Origin: Dyadobacter sp. CY323
GTDB taxonomy: Bacteria; Bacteroidota; Bacteroidia; Cytophagales; Spirosomataceae
NCBI RefSeq assembly: GCF_021390245.1
Contig: NZ_JAJUXH010000020.1
Location: 62,001 to 126,000 of the forward strand
Length of the DNA: 64,000 bases
Reading direction: 5' to 3'
The translations under genes were made by a program, and so were the position numbers. This document shows positions 16,712 to 25,338 of this stretch, one piece after another. A model generated the notes under the pieces. The model was not told the DNA's origin, searched no databases, and saw only the letters and a program-made list of their open reading frames with translations. The first letter of the stretch is position 1. Every line of letters begins with the position of its first letter.

Positions 16712-17050
16712 ATGAACTTCGTATCATTAAGGATGCCAATTCAGAACCATCGCAAAATAACAATGCACTCACCGGAAGAGGACCCATCAAAGATCAAGGA
16801 ATTCGGGTACCTCACAATAAAAGAACGGCTCATAAAAAGATTTGTGGTCGCCAGGGATGTCCTCGGTAAGCACTGGCGGGATGAGCTGGCCGAGAGCGAC
16901 CCTTTCTTTAATACGAAGCTGGGGGCTGATTTCATGGGATCAGTATCACAAGCCATTTCAGACACCTCACGAGGTCACGTCGACCGTATTGAGCGGGTAG
17001 TCGTTGCAATGGAGAAGCTTGCCGGGATAAAGATTACCCGTGTAGTTTGA
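16712..17050 (+). CDS. Small protein of unknown function (112 aa or 95 aa)
   Basis: Not recognised. Two starts are possible: ATG 16712, or ATG 16763 with an A-rich leader (MHSPEEDPSKIKEFGYLTI). The conserved-looking part is the C-terminal 85 residues: 'KERLIKRFVVARDVLGKHWRDEL' and a helical end. It is followed by a hairpin terminator at 17068-17083. Soluble. Confidence 0.5.
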   Translation: MNFVSLRMPIQNHRKITMHSPEEDPSKIKEFGYLTIKERLIKRFVVARDVLGKHWRDELAESDPFFNTKLGADFMGSVSQAISDTSRGHVDRIERVVVAMEKLAGIKITRVV

Positions 17051-17060
17051 TCTTTGACAC

Positions 17061-17083
17061 CAAAAAAAGAGGCCGAAGCCTCT
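17061..17083. terminator. Bidirectional hairpin terminator
   Basis: AGAGGC (17068-17073) pairs with GCCTCT (17078-17083) around a CGAA tetraloop. A run of seven A on the left becomes a T-run for leftward transcripts from the integrase side; rightward transcripts of the 16712 gene also run into it. Confidence 0.55.
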
Positions 17084-17114
17084 CTGAAATTTCCTGTACG
17101 TAACCTGCTCCGTC

Positions 17115-17282
17115 CTATTTGGCTTTGCTAGAACCTTTGATCTTGTCAGCCATCAAGGTAATCGTCGTAATGTATTCACTTATAAGTAAACTCCTTTGAC
17201 AAGTAGCGCGAAAACGAGCCTGCAAATCTACTGAATGGTCAAATAACCGCTTCACATGCGAAATACTGTTGGAGATTTCCAT
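17115..17282 (-). pseudogene. Truncated paralogue of the small coiled-coil protein at 15467-15712
   Basis: The frame ATG 17282 to TAG 17115 encodes 55 residues (MEISNSISHVKRLFDHSVDL...). In-frame sequence upstream of the ATG reads LTYLPLETST before a stop; joined to MEI it resembles SYIIMLEASNMEM of the 81-aa protein, at a similar distance from a following charged helix. It therefore looks like the C-terminal part of a second copy whose 5' end has decayed, or a short functional variant. The similarity is short and was judged by eye. Confidence 0.35.
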
Positions 17283-17632
17283 AGTGGAAGTTTCGAGTGG
17301 TAGATATGTAAGTTACACAAACTAACTCACTAAATCCCAAATACTTCAATATCCCAACCTGTCAGTTTCTATCCATTTGTCTCAAGCGGTATATAGTTGC
17401 CTGTAAAATCATAGTAGCCGGATGCCCCGATCTTTTCAAAAAAGTACTTCGGATGAATCATAATTGTGTTATGTTTTATTGACCCTAAAAAAAGGGTAAT
17501 AACTATCCAAAAGCAAGCAGTTGAGAATCAACCTTAAACAGTTCAATAAATTACATAGTGTTTTTCTTTTGCGCGCCTTTGTTACTCACTCGCGTCCGTG
17601 AAACTACCGTGCTATCTCTAAGATCCATGGAC
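17283..17632. other. Non-coding AT-rich region (350 nt)
   Basis: No open frame with a credible start and no clear structure is seen. The sequence is AT-rich with poly-T patches and lies downstream of the leftward integrase/excisionase genes. Confidence 0.4.
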
Positions 17633-17923
17633 TCACCTCCTCCTTTTTTTAATCCGGTGCTCTGCCATAAAAGCGTTAAGATCCTCCCGGAGGTAAGTGA
17701 CTTTTTTGCCATGCTGAATAAATGGTATCTGTAGGGTATCCTTCAAATCGTGAAGCGAGCTTGATGAATACCCTAAATAGAATGCAGCTTCACGGTGCGT
17801 CAGGATATCCGGCTTGGTGCGGTCCTTAACCAGTTCTTGAACCTGTTCTGTCAGGCTATCAATCTTTGCGATAAGCCCGTCCCAAAGCGCCTTTTCGATT
17901 ACTATGAGGTGGTGATCCATCAT
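17633..17923 (-). CDS. AlpA/excisionase-type HTH DNA-binding protein
   Basis: 96 residues. A leucine-rich N-terminal helix (about 6-33) precedes a MerR/HTH_17-type domain: 'ILTHREAAFYLGYSSSSLHDL', then 'IPFIQHGKKVTYLREDLNAFM'. This is the excisionase/AlpA pattern used for recombination directionality or prophage regulation. It starts by overlapping the previous gene (ATGA, 4 nt), so both are translated from one leftward transcript behind the integrase. Basic C-terminus (RIKKRRR). Confidence 0.75.
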   Translation of the reverse strand: MMDHHLIVIEKALWDGLIAKIDSLTEQVQELVKDRTKPDILTHREAAFYLGYSSSSLHDLKDTLQIPFIQHGKKVTYLREDLNAFMAEHRIKKRRR

Positions 17924-18237
17924 GAATTCCGTTTTGCTTTGATTGGTTTCTCTACTATTCTGTTCGCCGCTTCTTTGTCGATTGCCTGAACCGTTTTGAT
18001 AGGATTGCTCAGGAGACAGTTTTCGAGCTTCTCTCCTTCAAAGAAGGGTGCTCCGCCAGTAGGTCTTGAGTGCGGGATCACTGAGTTAATTGCCAATTTC
18101 AAAATGTAGCACTTGGAGTAACCGGTATACATAATTACCTCTTCGAGGTTCAAAACTCGTTTTGTCCAGTATGCGGATGGGCCAGATGGTTCATCCAGGC
18201 TAGGATTCTCATTCAATTTCTTTTTGGGTGCTTTCAT
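17920..18237 (-). CDS. Second excisionase-like HTH protein
   Basis: 105 residues from ATG 18237. The central part 'VLNLEEVIMYTGYSKCYILKLAINSVIPHSRPTG' plus 'APFFEGEKLENCLLSN' is again an HTH_17/excisionase fold with recognition helix and wing; the N-terminus is basic and low complexity. It lies between the integrase (48 nt away) and the HTH protein it overlaps. Two different small HTH proteins in tandem suggest one for excision and one for gene control. Confidence 0.7.
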   Translation of the reverse strand: MKAPKKKLNENPSLDEPSGPSAYWTKRVLNLEEVIMYTGYSKCYILKLAINSVIPHSRPTGGAPFFEGEKLENCLLSNPIKTVQAIDKEAANRIVEKPIKAKRNS

Positions 18238-18285
18238 TGTCAATTGAAGTAAATCTGGATATGTGAATAATCACTGAAAGCTGCG

Positions 18286-19785
18286 CTATTCTACAACTTG
18301 GCTTTCTTCTTTGGACGTTGACTCAATTTGCACTTTCACTGCCTCTCGTACTCGGGCAGGAATCACACTTGCTACATACTTTGCTGCATTTTCATCTTCA
18401 AAACTGGATAAATACTTTTGCGTTGTGAGCGGGCTACCGTGCCCGTATGAGTCTTGAATGAATTTAAGAGGAGCACCCGCGTTCATCAGTGCGGTTGCGT
18501 TCGAATGACGTGCTTCGTAAACTCGAACCGGAAAGTTGAATTTCAAATCTTTCGCAATTAACCGCATGTGCCGGTTGATATTCCACGTAACTTGGTTAAC
18601 CACTTTTTTTTCTTCCTCAGGATCGGCAGAAGTTTTTAAAAAGTCAAAAAGATGATCATCAGGATCGCGATCGTCGCTACGCCATTGCTCGATAATTTGC
18701 TCTGCCTCAGGAAGTAAATAAATTGTAATTTTGGCTACGTCCTTACGCTTAGTTTCAAACGTTTTGTCTCGGTAGAATTCTATGAGCCCGCTTGAAGGTA
18801 TATAATCTTTATTCCTCAGCTTACATAAGTCCATGATATTGATGCCGTTACACATGTAAACCAATAGCCACATATCCCTGTACTTTTGGCGTGAACTCCC
18901 ATATTCGCAGGCATATTCAAAAATGTCCGCAATCTGTTCTTTATTCAGAGCCTTTTTAGTGTTAAGAACGTTGGCTATCTTATATCCCTTCTTCGATTTG
19001 TTGGCAAATGGATAACTGGCCAAAAACTTATCATTCTCGCTTTTGGCGTCATTCCAAATCTTTCGGATGTAGCGAGTATAAATAGAAACGGTTGTAATTG
19101 AAGCCGGGGACTCCTTGACCACCTTTTCCTTCGCCATAGCGACTTCGGTGGACGTTCGACGTTTTCCATCCACTTTAAACTTGGGAGCCTTCCCAAATTG
19201 CAGCATCCACTTTTCATAGTTTCGAAGGAACAATGGAGTAATGATCATAATTGGCAACGTGGCCGCTTCCGGAGTCTTCGCGAGTTTCGCATATACCGCA
19301 TAACGCCGTAAGCTGGCGGCCGTGCTTTCGTGAAGACTGCCGTTACTGATATCGCCTTGCTCTCTCAATGCCTTGCCCCGAGTCATTAACGCAACGATCA
19401 TGTCCGCATCTGTTGGAGTAGTATCCTCCGGCACGAAATCCCCAGCCAGCGTCCTTGCAAAAATTTCAAATGTAAAATAATCTTCAATTTTGGCAATTAT
19501 TTTTTTTGCCTTAAAAAGTAAGCCCTCTTTTTCATGGCCTGTATTCTGATCAATATACGAGTCGGCGTAAACTTGATTCCACAGTTCACGCTTAGAGTCT
19601 TTGAATCTTCCGGTTATACCACCCTTGAATTCTCTCAGAAATTCCGCTTCGTCATTAGTAATTTCAATACCAGTTGCATATTCCTTTTGTTTACCCCGGT
19701 AGTAAACTACATATTTGATGGAGCAATAACCGTCGCGCATACGTCTTTTGTCGAAGTACAAGCTAACTGATGGTTTTTTAAACAT
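18286..19785 (-). CDS. int: Prophage integrase, tyrosine recombinase
   Basis: 499 residues. It has an N-terminal arm-binding region, a SAM-like core-binding domain (about 130-270) and a catalytic domain (about 290-470). Visible catalytic residues are Arg426 in YEARHS, His449 in YGHGS and the nucleophile Tyr458 in TTQKYL. The first catalytic Arg of the usual RGL motif is replaced in 'CNGINIMDLCKL', and the His of HxxR is Tyr423; to my memory both are features of a Bacteroidota subfamily with YxARHS and YLxSFE motifs. It lies 147 nt from the tRNA-Thr attachment site and reads away from it. Confidence 0.92.
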   Translation of the reverse strand: MFKKPSVSLYFDKRRMRDGYCSIKYVVYYRGKQKEYATGIEITNDEAEFLREFKGGITGRFKDSKRELWNQVYADSYIDQNTGHEKEGLLFKAKKIIAKIEDYFTFEIFARTLAGDFVPEDTTPTDADMIVALMTRGKALREQGDISNGSLHESTAASLRRYAVYAKLAKTPEAATLPIMIITPLFLRNYEKWMLQFGKAPKFKVDGKRRTSTEVAMAKEKVVKESPASITTVSIYTRYIRKIWNDAKSENDKFLASYPFANKSKKGYKIANVLNTKKALNKEQIADIFEYACEYGSSRQKYRDMWLLVYMCNGINIMDLCKLRNKDYIPSSGLIEFYRDKTFETKRKDVAKITIYLLPEAEQIIEQWRSDDRDPDDHLFDFLKTSADPEEEKKVVNQVTWNINRHMRLIAKDLKFNFPVRVYEARHSNATALMNAGAPLKFIQDSYGHGSPLTTQKYLSSFEDENAAKYVASVIPARVREAVKVQIESTSKEESQVVE

Positions 19786-19932
19786 TTCATTTCACGATGA
19801 ATATCACGATGTAAATGTAGTCAATGTACACATATCAGAAATTAACAAAGCTAAATATATTTTATAAAATGCTCAAAATGAGCACAAAGTACGCATTCTA
19901 TAAAGTACTGTCAACAACGAAAACACTATTTA
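19786..19932. promoter_or_regulatory. Integrase promoter/operator region next to attR
   Basis: AT-rich. It holds two direct copies of TCACGATG (19792-19799 and 19804-19811) just upstream of the integrase start, and a palindrome TGCTCA-aaa-TGAGCA (19870-19884). These are candidate sites for the HTH proteins or integrase arm binding. A leftward -33 TTTG (near 19848) with a weak -7 element can be drawn. Confidence 0.45.
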
Positions 19933-19979
19933 ACTGACTTGTAATCAGTAGGTCGTTGGTTCGATCCCGACTGGGGGCT
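19933..19979 (+). other. Prophage attachment site: 3' part of tRNA-Thr(UGU)
   Basis: This segment folds as the 3' part of a tRNA: anticodon stem ACTGA/TCAGT with loop CTTGTAA (anticodon TGT, Thr), variable loop AGGTC, T-arm GTTGG-TTCGATC-CCGAC, and acceptor strand TGGGGGC plus discriminator T. No D-arm or 5' acceptor strand lies upstream, so it is not a whole gene. It is the duplicated end left by integration into tRNA-Thr; the intact tRNA should be at the far left end of the prophage, outside the window. Confidence 0.88.
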
Positions 19980-19990
19980 CTTGAAAATCA

Positions 19991-20022
19991 AAGGGTTAGC
20001 TATTTAGCTAACCCTTTTTTTA
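19991..20022 (+). terminator. Terminator of the original tRNA-Thr gene
   Basis: AAGGGTTAGCT (19991-20001) pairs perfectly with AGCTAACCCTT (20006-20016) and runs into T residues. Insertion of the prophage has separated it from the functional tRNA. Confidence 0.85.
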
Positions 20023-20505
20023 TGACTTGTTCCAACCTGACCTGCCCGCAGAGATGATGTAGGAGATAGGAATCCCCACCGCAGCAATCACAATGGCTAT
20101 TCCGAGTAATGCCGAGCTGGGGTCGGGGAGTGGTGAGCCGGAAAATGCGATCCGCAAGACTCCCAGGTTCATGACCAGCCAAACGAAGATCCCGTAAAAG
20201 ATTCCACTTAGCAGTTTCCGGTTACGCAGAAACGCCAGATTCGGATAGATCAGGTAATAGAATGCCGAAAATATGAACGCGATCAGGAAATGAAGCAGCA
20301 GGCCGGCCAGTACCATGGGCGTACCTCCCGAAAATGCGGATTTACCGAAAACGCCGCTCGCAATCGACATGAGCAATGCCGACGGACTCGTCTTTTCCAT
20401 TACGATCGCATATATCAAAATGGCAGCCAGTATGTCCAATGCGCCGGCCACGAAAGCTGCGCGGAAGATTGTTGCCAGTACATGCCCCATTTGACTTTTA
20501 GCCAT
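20020..20505 (-). CDS. Four-helix integral membrane protein, YagU-like
   Basis: 161 residues with four hydrophobic segments (about 15-35, 62-82, 95-113, 130-152). The arrangement, with an 'LDILAAILIYAIV' first helix and 'IYPNLAFLRNRKLLSGIFYGIFVWLVMNLGVL', resembles YagU/DUF1440-type inner-membrane proteins of unknown function. It is the first host gene beyond the attachment site; its stop lies in the T-run of the tRNA terminator. It is followed upstream by an unrelated TPR gene 28 nt away on the same strand. Confidence 0.65.
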   Translation of the reverse strand: MAKSQMGHVLATIFRAAFVAGALDILAAILIYAIVMEKTSPSALLMSIASGVFGKSAFSGGTPMVLAGLLLHFLIAFIFSAFYYLIYPNLAFLRNRKLLSGIFYGIFVWLVMNLGVLRIAFSGSPLPDPSSALLGIAIVIAAVGIPISYIISAGRSGWNKS

Positions 20506-20533
20506 ATCATTCGGTGTTTAAGGTCTTCAATAC

Positions 20534-22246
20534 TCAATTCATAAAAATTGAATTTGTCGGGATTTTATCGGCTTTTACGAAAGCTTGCCGGTACTTCTGT
20601 TTCAATTTCACGAGTTGCCCCGATTTTCCCTGAGCTTCCAGACTCTGGTGCAGCCCAACCAGCGACCAGCCATTATCCGGGTTGAAGTTCAGATCTTCCC
20701 GGTAAATTTTCTCCGCAGAAGCCGGTTTTCCATACTTCAAAAGGTATGCGCCCAGGAATTGTCTTGCCGGGATCGGCCAATCTTTTGGTTCGGTATAAAT
20801 CAGTTTATCTTCGGCGGCTACGGCTTGTTCCAAGGATTTGATCGCTTTCACCTTTTCATTATTTGTGAAAAGAATGGCACCTTCCAGTATCTTTTCGGCA
20901 ATGGCGGCGATCTGTACTGGTGAGTTAAATGGAATTCGTCTTTTTGTGAGCACTGGATCTTTGGCCTTCAATTTTAGTCTTTCCAGTGAAGCGGAAGCAG
21001 AATCTGTTTTGCCTGTATGGATGTATGCCAGACCATCTGCAAAATCCGCCAAAAGACCTGCATAAACCCAGCGACTGTCGGGAGTAACGTTGTCTTTTAA
21101 AATTTCTTCCCATTTCCCATGTCTTACCATGGTCATCACCGGTAGCATGTACACATACTGATCATACGTACCCTCGGGGCTGGGAGCTACACTTTTCCGG
21201 CTGCGTTCGGCATAATGCATCGCGTCTTTATACATGCCGCCGGTGAGAGCACAGTACGTTTGTACGGCAAAGTAATGCGGGGACTGTTTTGCAAGGTCCA
21301 GGTTTTTGGCCAGCAGGTCATAGTACCGCAGATTATCATCGGCGAGGTTGTTAACCTCCGCGCCTTTGGCATAAAGCCCGCTTCGTTCATAAGCATGGCT
21401 GGACATATGCACCATATGCGCAACGCCAGGCAAAAGATCCCTTAATGTCTCGGCGCCACCCAAAGCGAGTCCGGGGTTGCGAGAAGCTTCCGTGAGGTGT
21501 ATGTAATAATGCAGCGCTGCGGGATGCTTTGGGTTTCTTTTCAGGACTTTCTCACAGAGTGCTACCACCTCGGGCGTCCACAGCTTTGCTGATCCGTCTT
21601 TATTCCAGAAGTCCCAGGCATGTATCAGCATGATTGCATCGATGTATAACATTTTGTATTCATCGTGTGGATCTGACGATACCAGTAGTTTCAGTTTGTC
21701 GGCATAAGCTTTATTTAAGGCCGCACGGTCCGAATCGGTCGGATCTGCCGAGTAGCGGACATTCATAGCTTCGATGAGCTTCTTTTCCCTGGCCGGGGCA
21801 GTTTCCGCATGCTGATTCATTAATTCAAGTACCTGTGGAATCGTTTTCGGTTTCGTGTAACTGTGGGCAGCATTGTAGTATGGTCCCATCGTCAATGCCT
21901 GCCCCCAGTATGCCATCGGACTGGAAGGATCAAAACGGGCCGACTCTTTAAACGAGGCCAAAGCTTCTTTAAAGTGGTAGCTGTAATACATACTCAGTCC
22001 CTGATTGAAATAGAATTGCGAGCTGTCGGATTTGGTAGAAACCGGATACTCATAATTACCCCACCCCGGAAGTGCCACAATAAATTTTCCATCCGCCATC
22101 GGTTGCAGTCCGGTGACAGGTACAGCGCCGCAAATAGCAATTTCTGCATTGCGGACCGTAGTATTTATTTTTCGGGCAGGCTTTTGGAGAAGTGCAAATC
22201 CAAGCAACAGAGATAGAAAGGTGAGAGGTAAAATGATCAGTTTCAT
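20534..22246 (-). CDS. Exported TPR-repeat protein
   Basis: 570 residues from ATG 22246 (MKLIILPLTFLSLL); an upstream TTG is less likely. A hydrophobic export signal or anchor occupies about 1-20. Tetratricopeptide-type helices are clear at 'FYFNQGLSMYYSYHFKEALASFKESARFDPSSPMAYWGQAL' in two-helix steps, and again near the C-terminus ('PASAEKIYREDLNFNPDNGWSLVGL'). The middle part has conserved His residues (AALHYYIHLTEAS, MVHMSSHAY), typical of a Bacteroidota/Acidobacteria family often described only as TPR protein. Probably periplasmic; partner unknown. Confidence 0.75.
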   Translation of the reverse strand: MKLIILPLTFLSLLLGFALLQKPARKINTTVRNAEIAICGAVPVTGLQPMADGKFIVALPGWGNYEYPVSTKSDSSQFYFNQGLSMYYSYHFKEALASFKESARFDPSSPMAYWGQALTMGPYYNAAHSYTKPKTIPQVLELMNQHAETAPAREKKLIEAMNVRYSADPTDSDRAALNKAYADKLKLLVSSDPHDEYKMLYIDAIMLIHAWDFWNKDGSAKLWTPEVVALCEKVLKRNPKHPAALHYYIHLTEASRNPGLALGGAETLRDLLPGVAHMVHMSSHAYERSGLYAKGAEVNNLADDNLRYYDLLAKNLDLAKQSPHYFAVQTYCALTGGMYKDAMHYAERSRKSVAPSPEGTYDQYVYMLPVMTMVRHGKWEEILKDNVTPDSRWVYAGLLADFADGLAYIHTGKTDSASASLERLKLKAKDPVLTKRRIPFNSPVQIAAIAEKILEGAILFTNNEKVKAIKSLEQAVAAEDKLIYTEPKDWPIPARQFLGAYLLKYGKPASAEKIYREDLNFNPDNGWSLVGLHQSLEAQGKSGQLVKLKQKYRQAFVKADKIPTNSIFMN

Positions 22247-22461
22247 TCGTAAGAAGGCGGTTTTAAGCAAGTCTGTTAAGGAAATATAATAAATATTGTC
22301 GAACTATTACGTTATTGCGCTGAGGCGAAAATCTTATAGAAAATATGTTTAAATTCACACTAACTAACAGGCAATGACGAATCAAATACAATATGCACGT
22401 TTACAACATATCGTTAGCCATAGCAGGTATTTTTTTCAATGCTTATTAGTCCGGGATTAGT

Positions 22462-24741
22462 ATGAACGACATCAGCAAGGTCTTCAAAGGGATGTCCACT
22501 CCGACCATGGTGTTGGTGCCGGATGCTCCGGTTTTTACGGTTTCGAACGTAAATGATGCGTGTTTAGCCTTAAAAGGCAAGTCAGAAGAAGATTTAGTTG
22601 GGCACAGCCTGGCACAGGCGTTTCCGGATATGCCGACTTCTCTCAGGGATGTGTGGATATCATTGCTGCATCAGGTTCAAAAGGATGGTCTTGCTAACCA
22701 GACGCCAGTGTTTAAAATGGCTTCTGTCAGACCTACCGGAACGAAGATCTGCGACAAGTTTTACATGATTTCCAATACACCCATTTTTAGCGATCAAAAT
22801 GAGGTAGAATTTATCGTCGCACAAATTACGGACGTGACGAATGCGGTCGATTTTCAGCGGAATGAGAGCATCACGACTAATGCCAGACTTCTGGATGAAA
22901 CCCAGCGGATTGCCCGCGTAGGCGGCTGGGAGGCCGATCTGATCAATTTGGTCCTGACCTGGTCAGATGTAACGAAGGAGATTTTTGAGGTTCCCCGCGA
23001 TTACACGCCAACCGTTGAATTCCATGAGAATTTTTACAAAGCCGGTCCAAACCGTGAAAGGTTTATCACCGCGATCAACGATGCTGTTCTGCACGGGGAT
23101 TTTTTTGATCTCGAATTAATCATCCATACCGCAAAAGGAAACGATCGGTGGATTCGCATTACAGGCAAGGCGGAACTTGTTGGCGATGTCTGTACCCGCG
23201 TTTATGGAGCTGTACAGGATATCCATGAGCGAAAAACGGTGGAGGACATCGAGCATCTTGAGAAAATTATTCTGGAAGTTCAGTCCGGCGCGGACTCTTC
23301 CATTCAGAATTTGCTTACTCAGTACCTCATCGGGATCGAGCAAATTTTCCCTCAGATGAAATGCGCGGTCACCGGGATCGTGAACAACCGGCTTGTGAAC
23401 TGGTCTTCGCCGTCGTTACCGGCTGATTATATCGCATCCATTGAAAATATAGAAATTGGAAGCAACGCAGGTTCGTGCGGGACCGCTGCATTTTTTAAGC
23501 AAAAGGTTGTTGTTAGTGACATTTCTACCGATGAGCGATGGGCGGATTACAAGGAAGATGCGTTACGGTTTGGCTTAAAAGCATGCTGGTCGCACCCGAT
23601 CATGAATTCGGATGACGAAGTTGTGGCCACCTTCGCAGTATATTATGAGAAAATCAAAGCGCCGGATGAAGACGAGATCAAAGTAATCGATCGCTCGATT
23701 TCCATTATTAAGATCATCCTGGAAAACCGGCAGATACACGATGAGCTTCTTGCCAGCGAATCGAGGCTCAGAGGGCTCGTGGAGGCGCAAACCAATTACG
23801 TAATTCGCACAAACCTCGATGGGAACTATACCTATTATAACAAGAAATACGAGGAAGACTTTGGGTGGTTTTACGAAAATAAAAATTTTATCGGTGTTAA
23901 CTCCATCACTGCGGTAGTACCGGCTTACAGAAAGCAGGTCACGGATACCATCGTGATGTGTATAAAAAAACCTGGATCCATTTGCCCCATTGAGATCGAT
24001 CAGGTAATGCAGGACGATAAGGTACGCTCCGTATACTGGCATTTTGTTGCATTGGCCGATCATGTCAGCAATATTGTTGAGATCCAGTGCATTGGAATCG
24101 ACCTTTCGGAGCGGAAGCAGACTGAGAATGCATTGAGAAAAAGCAATGAACGCTATGAGCTCATCAACAAGGCAACCAACGACGCTACTTACGATTGGGA
24201 CCTCGCCAATGATCACATTGAGTGGGGGGACGGATTTGTCCGGCTTTTCGGATTTGAGGTAGATGGAAGTCCGTATCCCGCCGAAAAGTGGCTGCAGCAG
24301 ATCCATCCGGCAGACAGGCAGTTTACCGAGGAGAGTCTCGATGTGAGCCTGGCGGACCCGAGGCAGCTCAAATGGACTGCGAAATACCGTTTTGCAACAG
24401 CAAACGGGCTTTATTCTTTCGTAGAAGAAACCGGCTATATCCGTCGCAACCGGACTGGCAAGGCAGTAAGAATGGTCGGCGTTTTGCGTGATGTGACCGA
24501 TCGAGTTCGCTATATCAGCGAAATTGAAGAGCGGAACAAGAAACTGAAAGAGATTGCATGGATGCAGTCGCACGTGATCCGCGCCCCGCTCGCCAGAGTC
24601 ATGGGCCTGGTAGACCTTTTGAAAAATTATTCCAATACCGAGGAAGAAACACTCGAGCTGCTGGAACATTTACTCGCGTCGGCCAATTCCCTGGATGAAA
24701 TCATCAGAGATATTTCTGCCAAAACAGAGCAGGTGACCTAA
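22462..24741 (+). CDS. Multi-PAS/GAF sensor ending in a histidine-kinase dimerisation box without ATPase domain
   Basis: 759 residues. The order is PAS (about 8-130), PAS with PAC (about 140-255), GAF (about 265-420, with a 'GSNAGSCGTAAFF' core), PAS (about 430-550), PAS with PAC (about 555-690), then a short HisKA-like coil, 'EIAWMQSHVIRAPLARVMGLVDLL', with candidate phospho-His in SHVIRAPL. The protein stops about 50 residues later, so there is no HATPase domain. Such truncated sensors occur in Cytophagales; whether they accept phosphate from another kinase is unknown. Its stop overlaps that of the convergent next gene. Confidence 0.85.
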   Translation: MNDISKVFKGMSTPTMVLVPDAPVFTVSNVNDACLALKGKSEEDLVGHSLAQAFPDMPTSLRDVWISLLHQVQKDGLANQTPVFKMASVRPTGTKICDKFYMISNTPIFSDQNEVEFIVAQITDVTNAVDFQRNESITTNARLLDETQRIARVGGWEADLINLVLTWSDVTKEIFEVPRDYTPTVEFHENFYKAGPNRERFITAINDAVLHGDFFDLELIIHTAKGNDRWIRITGKAELVGDVCTRVYGAVQDIHERKTVEDIEHLEKIILEVQSGADSSIQNLLTQYLIGIEQIFPQMKCAVTGIVNNRLVNWSSPSLPADYIASIENIEIGSNAGSCGTAAFFKQKVVVSDISTDERWADYKEDALRFGLKACWSHPIMNSDDEVVATFAVYYEKIKAPDEDEIKVIDRSISIIKIILENRQIHDELLASESRLRGLVEAQTNYVIRTNLDGNYTYYNKKYEEDFGWFYENKNFIGVNSITAVVPAYRKQVTDTIVMCIKKPGSICPIEIDQVMQDDKVRSVYWHFVALADHVSNIVEIQCIGIDLSERKQTENALRKSNERYELINKATNDATYDWDLANDHIEWGDGFVRLFGFEVDGSPYPAEKWLQQIHPADRQFTEESLDVSLADPRQLKWTAKYRFATANGLYSFVEETGYIRRNRTGKAVRMVGVLRDVTDRVRYISEIEERNKKLKEIAWMQSHVIRAPLARVMGLVDLLKNYSNTEEETLELLEHLLASANSLDEIIRDISAKTEQVT

Positions 24742-25334
24742 AACCCGTATTTCACGCCGAATGACAAATTTACAATGTCACTGAGGTTCAGAAATGCGCG
24801 GTTTTGCACGTAACTGACGAGCAACAAATCATACGTACCCAGCTCGTAGTAAAACTCAGCACCCCGGGCCCGGCTTTTCCTGATAAAATTCTTCCCTACT
24901 TTCCCGCCCACGTAAGCTCCCGGCCGGAATGTAGTAGCCCACCAATAGTACCCCTCCGGATAATAAGCTGGCCATTTAGTATCAAATTGAGGTCCGAATG
25001 TGTAGCTCAGGTAAAAACCCAGCGAAAACGGTGCCACATAGTAATCGGTTTTAACCGGAATCCTCCATGGCGAGTAGGTCGTTTTGCCGGTAATGGTTAC
25101 CAGTGCATCTCCCCCGAATTTTTGGGGTAAAAAACCAAAAAGAATGTCCGTTTCCAGTGTCTTGTTTCTGGACGAATAGCCCGGACCTCCTGATAGGAAT
25201 CCAATTCCGCCCGCAAACTGTAATTTCATGTGATCCGGCAAATACCACTTTTTGCTTTTCTGAAAGGTCTCAACTCGTTGACCGAAACCACTCATTGTGG
25301 TAGCTAACATGAACAGTAATAGATATTTATACAT
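24738..25334 (-). CDS. Outer-membrane beta-barrel-like protein of unknown function
   Basis: 198 residues from ATG 25334 (MYKYLLLFMLATTMSGFGQ), a clear Sec signal peptide. An upstream ATG at 25361 would overlap the preceding gene by 23 nt. The mature part has alternating aromatic/polar strands rich in Tyr and Gly ('FAGGIGFLSGGPGYS', 'APFSLGFYLSYTFGP') and ends in 'VNLSFGVKYGF', an outer-membrane-type C-terminus with terminal Phe. It probably forms an operon with the metallophosphoesterase 4 nt upstream. Confidence 0.65.
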   Translation of the reverse strand: MYKYLLLFMLATTMSGFGQRVETFQKSKKWYLPDHMKLQFAGGIGFLSGGPGYSSRNKTLETDILFGFLPQKFGGDALVTITGKTTYSPWRIPVKTDYYVAPFSLGFYLSYTFGPQFDTKWPAYYPEGYYWWATTFRPGAYVGGKVGKNFIRKSRARGAEFYYELGTYDLLLVSYVQNRAFLNLSDIVNLSFGVKYGF

Positions 25335-25338
25335 AATT

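Noticed and set aside
19921..19980. A complete tRNA-Thr gene
   Set aside because: Only the anticodon arm, T-arm and 3' acceptor strand are present; no D-arm or 5' strand upstream.
23575..24669. 364-codon frame opposite the PAS sensor
   Set aside because: Antiparallel to a clearly coding multi-domain gene; composition matches a reverse-strand shadow (Cys/Phe/His-rich).
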